Shown here: positions 45,153-54,409 of the stretch, piece after piece
How the letters are laid out: each line of letters begins with the position of its first letter
How positions within the stretch are numbered: position 1 is the first letter of the stretch
Assembly (NCBI GenBank): GCA_949296075.1
Contig: CASFNG010000009.1
Span: 62,001 to 126,000, forward strand
Source: an uncultured Parabacteroides sp.
GTDB taxonomy: Bacteria; Bacteroidota; Bacteroidia; Bacteroidales; Tannerellaceae
DNA: 64,000 nt
Direction of reading: 5' to 3'
The notes under the pieces: model-generated
Database searches by the model: none
Told to the model about the DNA's origin: nothing
The model's input: the letters and a program-made list of their open reading frames with translations, nothing else
Position numbers and translations under genes: made by a program

Positions 45153-45455
45153 ATGGCTTATATCAGTCTGAAACGGGCGAAGGATCATTTGAGGATCGAG
45201 GAGTGCATCCACGATCAGGATGATTATATCGAGTTCCTGATAGAGGCCGCCGAGAGCGCGATAGCGAGCGAGATTTGCGAGGACCTGAGGGATCTTGAGG
45301 TCGGCGATGGCGTGTTGCCCGCCGATCTTGAGTTCACGATATTGTTGAGGCTGGGTGATTTCTACTCCCATCCCGAGACCGTCACCTACGGCAATCCTAC
45401 GGAGGTGAAGACGTTGGCGAGCATGAGAGGTCTATTCCGTAATTATTCGAGATGA
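45153..45455 (+). CDS. Head-tail connector (gp6-like)
   Basis: 100 residues, YISLKRAKDHLRIEECIHDQ..., DDYIEFLIEAAESAIASEIC and LEFTILLRLGDFYSHPET, matching the gp6-like adaptor helical fold. Binds below the portal. Confidence 0.85.
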   Translation: MAYISLKRAKDHLRIEECIHDQDDYIEFLIEAAESAIASEICEDLRDLEVGDGVLPADLEFTILLRLGDFYSHPETVTYGNPTEVKTLASMRGLFRNYSR

Positions 45456-45766
45456 GAGCCGGATTGTTGAAAGATAGGATCACGCTGCTCCGCCCGGTGG
45501 CCACCGAGACGGATTATTCCGTCAACGAGCCGGTCTATGAGCCGGTATGCACCGTATGGGCGAACGTGCGTCACAAGTCCGGGACGCTGGGCGTATCCTC
45601 TGATATGCTCGTGAACGTCCCGAGAGTGATATTCACGATCCGGAACCATGTACGGCTTGATTACGGGATGATGATCGAGTTCAAGGCGGTACGGTACGTG
45701 ATAATCGACATAGACGACACCACCGACCGGGATTTCCTGATCGTGACGACGGAGGCCAAGGTATGA
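45452..45766 (+). CDS. Head closure protein (SPP1 gp16 / HK97 gp9-like)
   Basis: 104 residues; MRAGLLKDRITLLRPV, YEPVCTVWANVRHKSG and YGMMIEFKAVRYVIIDIDDT show the usual barrel pattern of phage head-tail joining stoppers. ATGA overlap with the preceding gene. Confidence 0.85.
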   Translation: MRAGLLKDRITLLRPVATETDYSVNEPVYEPVCTVWANVRHKSGTLGVSSDMLVNVPRVIFTIRNHVRLDYGMMIEFKAVRYVIIDIDDTTDRDFLIVTTEAKV

Positions 45767-46296
45767 TGTCCGTGGATGATTCAGAGCTTCAACGGCTCCT
45801 TCTGGCCATGTCGGGCAATGACATACTGAAATTGTACCGACGGAACATCAAGAAGGCCGCGAGGGTGTTGCAGGACGAGACGATCCGGATCTTCAAGTCC
45901 AAGTATAACTATAAGGGGGCATGGAGGCATAAGGTTCGCAAGAAGTCCGGCGAGCGGATGAAGACACGGCGCATAGCGAGGGTGACATCGAAGATCAAAT
46001 CCGGGAACGTGATAGTGAAAGTCCATATAATGGACGATTACCGCGCTAAGTGGCTGGAGATGGGAACGAGGAACCGTTACACGAAAGGCCGTAGGGCAGG
46101 ATACTACAAGTTGAGGGCGGATGCCAAGAGGAGATACGCTCTTCATGTAGGGAAGCCAGCCCGGAGAGGACGGATCAATGAGGGACGGTTCTTCAGGCTT
46201 GCCCAGACGAGGAAGAGCAAGGTGTTGATGGAATCGATAAGGAACGGAATATCTGACGCTATAATGGAGGAGGCAAAGAAAAATGGAATACGATAA
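45763..46296 (+). CDS. HK97 gp10-like neck/tail completion protein
   Basis: 177 residues, strongly basic. Has the NIKKAARVLQDETIRIFKSK helix and the ...AKWLEMGTRNRYTKGRR motif of gp10-like proteins. Located as in HK97 between stopper and tail terminator. Confidence 0.8.
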   Translation: MMSVDDSELQRLLLAMSGNDILKLYRRNIKKAARVLQDETIRIFKSKYNYKGAWRHKVRKKSGERMKTRRIARVTSKIKSGNVIVKVHIMDDYRAKWLEMGTRNRYTKGRRAGYYKLRADAKRRYALHVGKPARRGRINEGRFFRLAQTRKSKVLMESIRNGISDAIMEEAKKNGIR

Positions 46297-46681
46297 CCCG
46301 AATGACATAGGGAAGGTGATAAAGGCGATCCTTACGGGTTCGCCGGAAGTCATGTCCATGACGAGAGGGAGGATATACCCGATCGTGTCGTTATCCTCGG
46401 ATTCCCCATGCGTGGTATATACTAAGACTGGGCTTGTCCCGGCGGGGGTGAAGGAGTATCCATCGTACTGCCTCGCGTCCGTGACCGTTACGGTTGTCGC
46501 ACAGAGCTACAATGAGATGGTATCCCTTAGCGGGGCTGTCTTGGACGCTCTCGCGGAATTTTCTGGAACGATCGAGGACAAGGAGATCAAGCGGATAGCG
46601 TGGAGGAACGCCCGGGACGGTTATGAGGAGGGTGCCTATATGCAGGATATGGATTTTGAGATAAAAATGAGACAAATTTAA
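46283..46681 (+). CDS. Tail terminator-like protein (DUF3168 type)
   Basis: 132 residues; VIKAILTGSPEVMSMTRGRI, PCVVYTKTGLVPAGVKEYPS and VTVVAQSYNEMVSLSGAVLD follow the DUF3168/gpU pattern that ends tail tube growth. Position agrees. Confidence 0.8.
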   Translation: MEYDNPNDIGKVIKAILTGSPEVMSMTRGRIYPIVSLSSDSPCVVYTKTGLVPAGVKEYPSYCLASVTVTVVAQSYNEMVSLSGAVLDALAEFSGTIEDKEIKRIAWRNARDGYEEGAYMQDMDFEIKMRQI

Positions 46682-46693
46682 ATTGATATTATT

Positions 46694-47155
46694 ATGCCAA
46701 GAGCTAAAGGAGATTACATCGAGGGTAGAGACCTCATGTTGTTCGTTGATAAGAGCGAGGGTGCTGGCGAGGCCGTATGGACACCGACTGCGGCGGCCAC
46801 GAGCCATACGATCAGTTACAGCGGCGAGACCAAGGAGCGTGTCACCAAGGACACGGATAACGGGGCGTTCAGCCAGAAGGCGGTGACGAAGCTGTCCGTG
46901 TCGATCACGTGCGAGGCGTTGACGACGTTCGACGCTGACATGGGATATGACAAGCTGCTTGAGATCATGAAGAAGAGGGAAGCCGTGAAATTGAAGTACG
47001 GATTTACCCAAGAGGCTACCGGGGAGAAATACGAGGAGGGCTTGTTCGTGATAACGTCGCTGGAGCAGACCAGCCCGGCGGACGATGACGCGACCTATAC
47101 CGCCACGTTCGAGAATACGGGGAATGTGGAAACCAAGACGGTAGAGACGGCATGA
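46694..47155 (+). CDS. Major tail tube protein
   Basis: 153 residues; GRDLMLFVDKSEGAGEAVWT, SYSGETKERVTKDTDNGAFS and the KLSVSITCEALTTFDADMGY strand pair are typical of short phage tail tube proteins. Upstream of the tail chaperone pair. Confidence 0.9.
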   Translation: MPRAKGDYIEGRDLMLFVDKSEGAGEAVWTPTAAATSHTISYSGETKERVTKDTDNGAFSQKAVTKLSVSITCEALTTFDADMGYDKLLEIMKKREAVKLKYGFTQEATGEKYEEGLFVITSLEQTSPADDDATYTATFENTGNVETKTVETA

Positions 47156-47445
47156 GAAGGAAGATAATCATAGACGGCAAGGAATACCCTATCCGGGTCA
47201 CTATCGGGGCTATGGTTGCGTACAAGCGTGACACGGGGGAGGATTTCACCTCGTTCAAGGGTGATGACATGGAGAAGGTGGGCTTGATCCTGTATCATGC
47301 CACGAGATCCGCTTGCAAGGCCGACGGGGTCGTGTTCCCGTTCGAGAAGCCGGAGGATATGCTCGATTTCATCGACATGGAGCAGGCCTCGGAGATCTTG
47401 GGGGATGGAGGCGGCGACAAGGCCGGGGATCCAAAAAAAAACTGA
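47152..47445 (+). CDS. Tail assembly chaperone, short form
   Basis: 97 residues ending GDPKKN-stop. MRRKIIIDGKEYPIRVTIGA and the LDFIDMEQASEIL end are typical of the gpG-like short chaperone, which coats the tape measure. The A-run just before the stop permits a -1 shift into the next frame. Confidence 0.85.
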   Translation: MRRKIIIDGKEYPIRVTIGAMVAYKRDTGEDFTSFKGDDMEKVGLILYHATRSACKADGVVFPFEKPEDMLDFIDMEQASEILGDGGGDKAGDPKKN

Positions 47446-47744
47446 CGGTATCCGAGCTGGTGGCCATAGCCATTGGGCGGGTAGGAATGGATCTGTCAGA
47501 CGTATATGACATGGAGCCTGACGAGATCGGGCTGATCGTCAAGGAATGGGCGGCTCAGAGGGAGGAGGCTCACCGTGATAGCTGGGAGCGAGCCCGATTC
47601 GTCGCCCATTGTGTCTTGACGCCGTATTCCAAGAAGAAGAGGCTCCAGCCGACCGATATAGTCCGATTCAGCTGGGAGGAGCCGGAGCGTGGCAAGAAGG
47701 CCACGAGCAAGGACATAGAGAGGATGAAGAGGAAATATGTGTAA
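47152..47744 (+). CDS. Tail assembly chaperone, frameshifted long form (gpGT-like)
   Basis: By a -1 shift at 47436-47442 the short chaperone frame continues into the frame ending at 47744, adding LTVSELVAIAIGRVGMDLSD ... ERMKRKYV, about 100 residues. That frame has no convincing start of its own. Programmed -1 frameshifting here is conserved in dsDNA tailed phages and yields a minor long form needed for tail assembly. Confidence 0.8.
47436..47442 (+). promoter_or_regulatory. -1 ribosomal frameshift site
   Basis: A nine-A run followed by C gives the slippery heptamer A-AAA-AAC in the zero frame, with TGA as the next codon at 47443-47445. The -1 frame then reads AAA-CTG-ACG. Confidence 0.85.
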
Positions 47745-47762
47745 TTAACCGTAAATGATATT

Positions 47763-49856
47763 ATGGCAGGGGATCTAAGGGTAGCGATCACGCTGGACGC
47801 CAAGGGGTCGGGGATGCGACGAGAGATAGACGCGTTGCGTCAAGGTCTCGATATGGTCACCGACGCAGCTAACGACGCGGACGGGATCATGCGTCGTATC
47901 GGGAAGAACTTCTCTGATCTTAATGAGAAGCAGTTAGCCCGGACGAGAAGGCAGATAGACGCGCTAATCAAGAGATACAACTCTTTGAGCTCGCAATTCA
48001 ACGGATCCGCCAATACCGCTTCCCCGATAAGCATGGGATCCTTGCCGGATGACGTGGGCAGGACGGCATCGCAATTCAACCAGATAGGGAACTCCGTGCA
48101 ACAGCTGGCGCGTGAGCTACCGGCGTTCACGTATAGCGCGAGTACCGGATTCATGGCCATATCCAACAACTTGCCCATGCTCGCTGACGCTATATCGCAG
48201 GCGAGGAGGGAGAACGAGGCGTTGGTGGCCTCCGGGAAGAAAGGTGTCCCCGTGTGGAAGCAGGTGGCCAAATCCATCCTCTCGTGGAACACTGCGTTAA
48301 GTGTCGGCATAACGTTATTGACCGTTTACGGGGCTGACGTGGCCAAGGCCGTATCGGGGATGCTCGATCTCGGCAAGAGCGCGGACACGGGGGCTACCGC
48401 CGCCCGCCAGTTGAATGACGCGATAGCCGCTGGGACGAGGAACGCGCAAGGAGAGCTCACGGAATTGCGGGTACTCTACAAGGCGGCTACCGATGACACC
48501 CGTAGCCGCGAGGAGCGGTTGGAGGCCACGCGCAAGATGCAGAAGGAATACCCGTCCTATTTCGGCAATCTCGGTGAGGAGGTGGTGATGGCCGGTAATG
48601 CTGCGGACGCGTACACCCGTCTCGCGAGGAACCTGACGGACGCGGCCATAGCCCGCGCCTCGATGGACAAGATGACGGAGAACGCCTCCAGCCTAATAGA
48701 CTTAAATGACCAAAAGAGGACATTAGAGGAGCAATTCAAATATTATTCCGAGGTAAGGGACAAGATGATGGAGAATCCGATGTACACCTCGGGTAGTGGC
48801 ATTCAGGTGTTCAACCAGATGGATTCCAAGGTCAGGGCTTTGGAAGGCTCCTTGAAGAGGGTCAATGATGAGATAGAGTCATTTAACACCGCTAACGACA
48901 GGCTCGCGTCCAACATCAACGTATCCTCATTGACGGATAGTGGAAAGTCGTCGGGATCCGGATCGTCGGGATCGTTGGCGAACACGGATCTCAACACCCT
49001 CGGTGGGCTCACGAACAAGATCAACGAGCTACGTGATGCGCAGAACCGGGCATCCACCGATCAGGCCATCAACTTAGGCAAGGAGATCCAGCTATACCAA
49101 GATAAGCTGAAGCTGATGCAGCTCACGATCGACAACGGCATGACGAACGTGGCTAACGGAAACACTAAGAGCATAGACGCTCCCAGTATTGGCGGAGTTG
49201 ACGTGCCTTCGGTGAGCATCCCTGTCAGCTTCGAGATCAGCGAGAATTTGAGACAAGAGAACTTGGAGAAAATGAGGCAGCAGTTCATGAGCTCGCTCAC
49301 GTTCTCAGTTCCCGAGACAACGATTGAGGGGCTGACTATGATGTCTGACCTTATGGGCGGATTATCCGGTGTCGTGAGTGAATCTGCGGGGGCTTGGATG
49401 CAATGGGGAGCCACCCTTCTTGACACGATAGCCAAGGCGATCCCCCAGATCATAGCGTTGGCGAACGCGCAGATCATGGCATCCACCCAGCAGATGGTCG
49501 GCAATACCGCTGTCGCCGCCTCCGGAGCGGCGGCTTCCGTGGCCCAGATCCCTATCGTGGGTTGGGTCATGGCTATCGCTGCTGTGGCGGCTATGATGGC
49601 ATCGCTTGCCTCCATTCCCAAGCCGAAGAAGCTGGCCAAGGGAGGTATAGCGTACAGGCCTACCTTCGCTATGGTCGGCGAGTACGCCGGAGCGTCCAAC
49701 AACCCGGAGGTGATCGCTCCCTTGAACAAGTTGAAGGCCATGCTTGAGCCAGCGAGACCGGACTTGGGCGGGCTGTATCTTGAGACCAAGGTAAGGGGCA
49801 AGGATCTGTACGTGGTCTTGCGTGGCGTTGAGAACGAGAGGAGGAGAACGAGATGA
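47763..49856 (+). CDS. Tail tape measure protein
   Basis: 697 residues, short for a siphophage. N-terminal coiled coil (MRREIDALRQGLDMVTDAAN), central helical regions, a membrane-like hydrophobic segment near 570-620 (AAASGAAASVAQIPIVGWVM), and a GGIAYRPTFAMVGEYAG motif near 630 typical of phage tape measures. Its length sets tail length. Confidence 0.92.
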   Translation: MAGDLRVAITLDAKGSGMRREIDALRQGLDMVTDAANDADGIMRRIGKNFSDLNEKQLARTRRQIDALIKRYNSLSSQFNGSANTASPISMGSLPDDVGRTASQFNQIGNSVQQLARELPAFTYSASTGFMAISNNLPMLADAISQARRENEALVASGKKGVPVWKQVAKSILSWNTALSVGITLLTVYGADVAKAVSGMLDLGKSADTGATAARQLNDAIAAGTRNAQGELTELRVLYKAATDDTRSREERLEATRKMQKEYPSYFGNLGEEVVMAGNAADAYTRLARNLTDAAIARASMDKMTENASSLIDLNDQKRTLEEQFKYYSEVRDKMMENPMYTSGSGIQVFNQMDSKVRALEGSLKRVNDEIESFNTANDRLASNINVSSLTDSGKSSGSGSSGSLANTDLNTLGGLTNKINELRDAQNRASTDQAINLGKEIQLYQDKLKLMQLTIDNGMTNVANGNTKSIDAPSIGGVDVPSVSIPVSFEISENLRQENLEKMRQQFMSSLTFSVPETTIEGLTMMSDLMGGLSGVVSESAGAWMQWGATLLDTIAKAIPQIIALANAQIMASTQQMVGNTAVAASGAAASVAQIPIVGWVMAIAAVAAMMASLASIPKPKKLAKGGIAYRPTFAMVGEYAGASNNPEVIAPLNKLKAMLEPARPDLGGLYLETKVRGKDLYVVLRGVENERRRTR

Positions 49857-51970
49857 GCATGAGCCTAAGATACGAGGGGGGCTTCTACAGCTACGCAAAC
49901 ACGCTGTACGATGTCAGGATATACCAAGAGGATTATTCCGGGGAGGTGGGCGAGATCGCCTTCACGGATGTCCCGCTGGAGATCGAGTGGCGTGAGGTTG
50001 ACAAGCTGGAGCCCGTGCAATCGTCCTCGGCCAAGTTGCAGCTGTTCTCGGATACCGACAGGGAGTTTGTCGGGCTGTACACCGTGAAGGCCGGTAGCGT
50101 CCGCATGGATGTCCTTCGTGACGGGGAATTGTACTGGAGCGGCACGCTCGACCCGGAGCTGTACGAGGAGCCTTTCGCCTACGCCTCCGGATACGGGGTG
50201 GAGCTAACCTTCGCCGATCTCGCCATACTCGACAGATTGAACTTCAACGGGGAGGGATTCAAGACCTTGCGCGAGATAATCACGGAATCCCTCGCCAAGA
50301 CGAACATAAATTACGTGTCGCCGCTGGATGAGCATATCAGCACCAAGAGGGATCGGTACGACGATGACGGAGACAGCCTCCTTGACCTCGTGTCCTTGCA
50401 GAGCCAGAACTTCTACGACGAGGACGGCGAGGCGATGAGCGCGCGGGAGGTGCTGGACGAGACCTTGCGGCCTTTTGCCCTGCGTCTCGTGCAGAAGGCG
50501 GGCAGGATACGCGTGTACGACCTTAACGCCCTCAGCTCGGCGTTCACGCCGGAGACGGTGGAATGGAGCTCGGATGATTCGACGCTCTCGGTGGACAAGG
50601 TATATAATAACGTTGAGCTCACGTTCTCGCCCTACGAGCGCACGACGTTGCTGCTCGGCGAGGTGGAGGAGAAATCCGTCGAGGGGCAGAGGGTGACGGT
50701 ATGGTTCAGCACGTCCACGAACAACTCGGACGAGATAGGGTTCTATATCCACCTGTCGGACACGGGCGAGGGGCTCACGAAGAACGCCAACGCCAAGTTC
50801 TTCCGGATAGAGCCGTATTACTCCGGATCCGAGGAGGCGGGCGTGGCATGGACGGTCAAGACAACACGCCGGAACGCTAACGCCCTCGACGAGGCGAACT
50901 GGATTAGCTACGTACAAGACCCGTCATCCACGATCGGGGATTCCCTGTTGACCGTGCCGAGCACGCCATATATGGCTTACGCCGGGATCGTGAGGGATAA
51001 TTACCGGTTGAGGGTGTCGTTGCAGCTTCTGTACGACCCGAGGCTCAACCCGTTTGAGGACAGCTCCACGATCAACGAGGAGGGGAATTACGAGGAGCAG
51101 AAGAACTGGGCGAACTTCGTCTATGTGCCCATCAAGCTGACGGTGCGTAACGAGGACGGATCCGTGGCCTACCATTTCGTGAATAACGCCGTGAAGGACA
51201 GCGACAGCTTTGCCAATCCCGGCGAGAAAGCGTTCTGGAAGACGGGCGAGGCCACGTGGGGCGAGGCTTGGCTTTGCTGGTACCAAGGGAACCGGAGGGA
51301 TGAGAGCGGTCTCGGCGGCTGGCAGGAGAACAAGCAGATAATAGGATATTACCGGGACGAGCTTCCCGCCATGTTCGACAAATGGGGCTCGGGCGAGCTG
51401 ATCGATATTCCCCCGATGGGAGGATATATCGAGATGGAGGTGGGCACCGGCATAATCATATACGATTACGGGCGCGAGATCAAGCAAGGGGTCTATGACC
51501 AATGCCGCTGGATGATGTACAAGGAGCCGAAGATCGAGTTTGTCCAAAAAAACGGGAACGAGATAGACGAGAAGGACATAGAGCTGTCGGCGTGGCTGAA
51601 CAGGGACGCTAAGGACACTCTTACCATAGAGACGGTGGTGGGTACCATGCCGACCCCGTCCCCGGCGGCTCTCGGGCAGGTATTCGATACGGGCACTTAC
51701 TTCATCCGTAACGAGTTCATACGGGCGGGCGTGACCGACCAGCTGGAGAAACTGTTGATCGGAACGATCTACACGGCTTACGCCACGCCCCACATGACGC
51801 TATCCGGGGAGGTGTCGATCCTCCCGTCTTTCATGACATACACGGACCGGAACGAGCCGGGGACGTATCTCCTGCTCTCCGAGACGCAGAACCTGAGAAA
51901 CGACACGAGCTATATATCTATGGTACAGTTCGAGGCCGATGATTATGAGGGAATAGAATATACGACATAG
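49853..51970 (+). CDS. Tail tip / distal tail-associated protein
   Basis: 705 residues, overlapping the tape measure by 4 nt. Starts RYEGGFYSYANTLYDVRIYQ, has EIEWREVDKLEPVQSSSAKL and later beta-rich domains. Position and size fit a tail-tip hub protein. No peptidase motif is seen. Confidence 0.75.
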   Translation: MSMSLRYEGGFYSYANTLYDVRIYQEDYSGEVGEIAFTDVPLEIEWREVDKLEPVQSSSAKLQLFSDTDREFVGLYTVKAGSVRMDVLRDGELYWSGTLDPELYEEPFAYASGYGVELTFADLAILDRLNFNGEGFKTLREIITESLAKTNINYVSPLDEHISTKRDRYDDDGDSLLDLVSLQSQNFYDEDGEAMSAREVLDETLRPFALRLVQKAGRIRVYDLNALSSAFTPETVEWSSDDSTLSVDKVYNNVELTFSPYERTTLLLGEVEEKSVEGQRVTVWFSTSTNNSDEIGFYIHLSDTGEGLTKNANAKFFRIEPYYSGSEEAGVAWTVKTTRRNANALDEANWISYVQDPSSTIGDSLLTVPSTPYMAYAGIVRDNYRLRVSLQLLYDPRLNPFEDSSTINEEGNYEEQKNWANFVYVPIKLTVRNEDGSVAYHFVNNAVKDSDSFANPGEKAFWKTGEATWGEAWLCWYQGNRRDESGLGGWQENKQIIGYYRDELPAMFDKWGSGELIDIPPMGGYIEMEVGTGIIIYDYGREIKQGVYDQCRWMMYKEPKIEFVQKNGNEIDEKDIELSAWLNRDAKDTLTIETVVGTMPTPSPAALGQVFDTGTYFIRNEFIRAGVTDQLEKLLIGTIYTAYATPHMTLSGEVSILPSFMTYTDRNEPGTYLLLSETQNLRNDTSYISMVQFEADDYEGIEYTT

Positions 51971-54409
51971 ATGGCGAAGAAACAATATACATACCAGACA
52001 CGATATATCGCCGCCACGCCCCGGAACAAGAGGCTGACGGACGGTATAGAATCCGCGTCCAAGTCAGGGGGTGGCGGCATGGTCTCCATACCGTCCTCTC
52101 CCCGATACTGGAGGCTCGTGAGCGTTGACGGCGATGGCAACCCGTTGCCGGAGGGAACCGAGCATATCGAGACCGACTACACCGCCGTCAGCAAGAAGGA
52201 CTTCGTGGCTTACGGCGTGGTCGATGAGGAGGATCCGGGCTCGATGTACCCGGTGGTGACTGACCACATGACGACCGGGCTCTTCCGCGCCAAGGCGAAC
52301 GGCGGGCTCCTGTACGACCAAGCCACCGGCGGGTGGTACGTGGATCCCGACATGGCGGGAGGGGGCGGCATAGACGAGGAGGAGCTGTCCCGATACCTGA
52401 CGAATAACAACTACATAACGGTGTCCTACCTCACGGAGAACGGCTACCTCACCCCGCAATCCCCGCTCACGGGATACAAGATCGCCGAGGCCTACACGCC
52501 GATCACGAAGGAGGACACGATCCTCACGGCGATAGGGAAGCTGGAGACCAACTTCGGGAACTACGTGGACTTGACGACCAACCAGACGGTGGGCGGCGTG
52601 AAGACGTTCACCGAGAACATATTGTCCCAGAAGGACGTGGTGGCCTACGCTACGTCGGACGACATCACGACGGCCTTGCCGATGGCCGATTACCAGACGA
52701 CGGGTCTCGTGAGGATCAAGGCCAACGGCGGCATCCTGTACGACGATTCCGGCATATACATCGACCCGTCCCACTCGGGCGGTGGCGGCGTGTCGTTCAC
52801 CCCGGGGACGGCGTTGGAGCTGACCGCGGACGGGACGCTGAACGTCCTCCTCGGCACGACGGCGGGGACGGCCTGCGCCGGTAACGATTCCCGTTTGCAC
52901 ACGCACCCGAACAAATCCACGCTGGACGGGATAGACGCGACCGACATCTCCCATTGGGGGACGGCCTACGACAGCAGCCACACGCACGGCAACAAGGGCG
53001 TCCTCGACGGCATCACGGCGACGCTGGTGGGCAACTGGAACTCGGCCTACAACGACAGCCACACGCATTCCAACAAGAGCTACCTTGACACGATCAACCA
53101 GAACCTCGGCACGTCGTACTCGCCCCTCTTCCAAGGGGTGAAAGTGACATCCCGCTGGCAGATCGACGGCACGGGGAGCGACCTCAACATAAGGAACAAC
53201 GGCTCGCTGGCCGCCTACTTCTCGGGATCCAATAACGGCACGCTCTCCATCACGGGGAACCTGATAGCGAACGGCGACGTGGTGGCCTACGCCACTTCCG
53301 GCGGCATATCGGCCACGGTACCGGTGGCGGACAGCCAGACCTACGGGCTCGTGAGGTACGACAACTCCACCATCAAGATGAACTCCTCCGGGCAGCTGTA
53401 CGTGGCTGGAGGCGGTGGCGGCGGGAGCGTGACGGTGATAGACAACCTCACCAGCACGTCCACGACGGCGGCTCTCTCGGCGAATATGGGGCGGGCGCTC
53501 GACCAACGCTTGCAGAACGTGCGGTTCGAGGGAGTGTCCACCTACGGGGGGACGATCTACCTCGGCTCTACGGGCTACGCCTTCATGAGGACGGGGGCGG
53601 TAACGATGGGTGGCGTGTCGGGCGGCTACCGGACGATAAGCGTGAACGGGGTGTCGGCCTCGATAGCGACGGACAGCCACACCCACGCTTGGAGCTCGAT
53701 CACCGGGAGGCCGACGGTCATCAGCTCGATCACCTATTCGACGAGCGGGAGCGGGAACGTGGTGACGGGTGTCACGGCCTCGGGGAGCACCGTGTACGTG
53801 ACCAAGGGCAACGTGAGCGGCGGCAGCTGGAACGGCGGGACGATAACGAGCGGCATCACGATCTCGAACAGCGGGGCGATAGGCATCGCCATCCGGACGG
53901 GCACGCCATTCGTGCAGTTCGGGTCGTACTGGAAGATACAGGCGGGCAGCGACCTCGGCTTCTATTACAGCAGCACGCAGGTGGGCTACTTCTCCGGGGT
54001 CAACCGGGGTAACATGTGGATAGCGGGCTCTCTGGTGCAGGGATCCGACATGAGGCTGAAGGATCGCCTCTCCGATCTCACCGGGGCGCTGGACGGGATC
54101 ATGACGCTCGACGTGTTCCGGTTCACGTACAAGGATCGGCCTTATGACCGGGCGAGGATAGGCCTCTCGGCGCAGCAGGTCAACACGCGGTTCCCGGAGC
54201 TGGTGTTCATGGGCTCGGACGGCTACTACTCGTTGGACTACCCGGGCATGGTTCCCGTGGCGATAGCGGGGATCAAGGAGCTGGCGGCGATCGTGCTGCC
54301 GATGCGGGGCGAGCTGGAGACACTGAGAAGGCGTGTCGATAACCTCGACAGGAGGACGGACAACGCCTATAAGGAGATATTCGCTTTGAAGGAAGGGAGG
54401 GCGGCATAA
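51971..54409 (+). CDS. Tail fibre with S74 intramolecular chaperone
   Basis: 812 residues. Three imperfect modules of the type DVVAYATSDDITTALPMADY ... TGLVRIKANGGILYDDSGIY occupy about 75-135, 210-265 and 430-480. His-Thr-His segments (HTHPNKSTLDG, HTHGNKGVLDG, HTHSNKSYLD) near 310-375 probably bind metal along a trimeric shaft. The C-terminus (about 695-805) has DMRLKDRLSDLTGALDGIMT and RIGLSAQQVNTRFPELV, a peptidase S74 chaperone domain that folds and cuts itself off the trimer. Confidence 0.9.
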   Translation: MAKKQYTYQTRYIAATPRNKRLTDGIESASKSGGGGMVSIPSSPRYWRLVSVDGDGNPLPEGTEHIETDYTAVSKKDFVAYGVVDEEDPGSMYPVVTDHMTTGLFRAKANGGLLYDQATGGWYVDPDMAGGGGIDEEELSRYLTNNNYITVSYLTENGYLTPQSPLTGYKIAEAYTPITKEDTILTAIGKLETNFGNYVDLTTNQTVGGVKTFTENILSQKDVVAYATSDDITTALPMADYQTTGLVRIKANGGILYDDSGIYIDPSHSGGGGVSFTPGTALELTADGTLNVLLGTTAGTACAGNDSRLHTHPNKSTLDGIDATDISHWGTAYDSSHTHGNKGVLDGITATLVGNWNSAYNDSHTHSNKSYLDTINQNLGTSYSPLFQGVKVTSRWQIDGTGSDLNIRNNGSLAAYFSGSNNGTLSITGNLIANGDVVAYATSGGISATVPVADSQTYGLVRYDNSTIKMNSSGQLYVAGGGGGGSVTVIDNLTSTSTTAALSANMGRALDQRLQNVRFEGVSTYGGTIYLGSTGYAFMRTGAVTMGGVSGGYRTISVNGVSASIATDSHTHAWSSITGRPTVISSITYSTSGSGNVVTGVTASGSTVYVTKGNVSGGSWNGGTITSGITISNSGAIGIAIRTGTPFVQFGSYWKIQAGSDLGFYYSSTQVGYFSGVNRGNMWIAGSLVQGSDMRLKDRLSDLTGALDGIMTLDVFRFTYKDRPYDRARIGLSAQQVNTRFPELVFMGSDGYYSLDYPGMVPVAIAGIKELAAIVLPMRGELETLRRRVDNLDRRTDNAYKEIFALKEGRAA

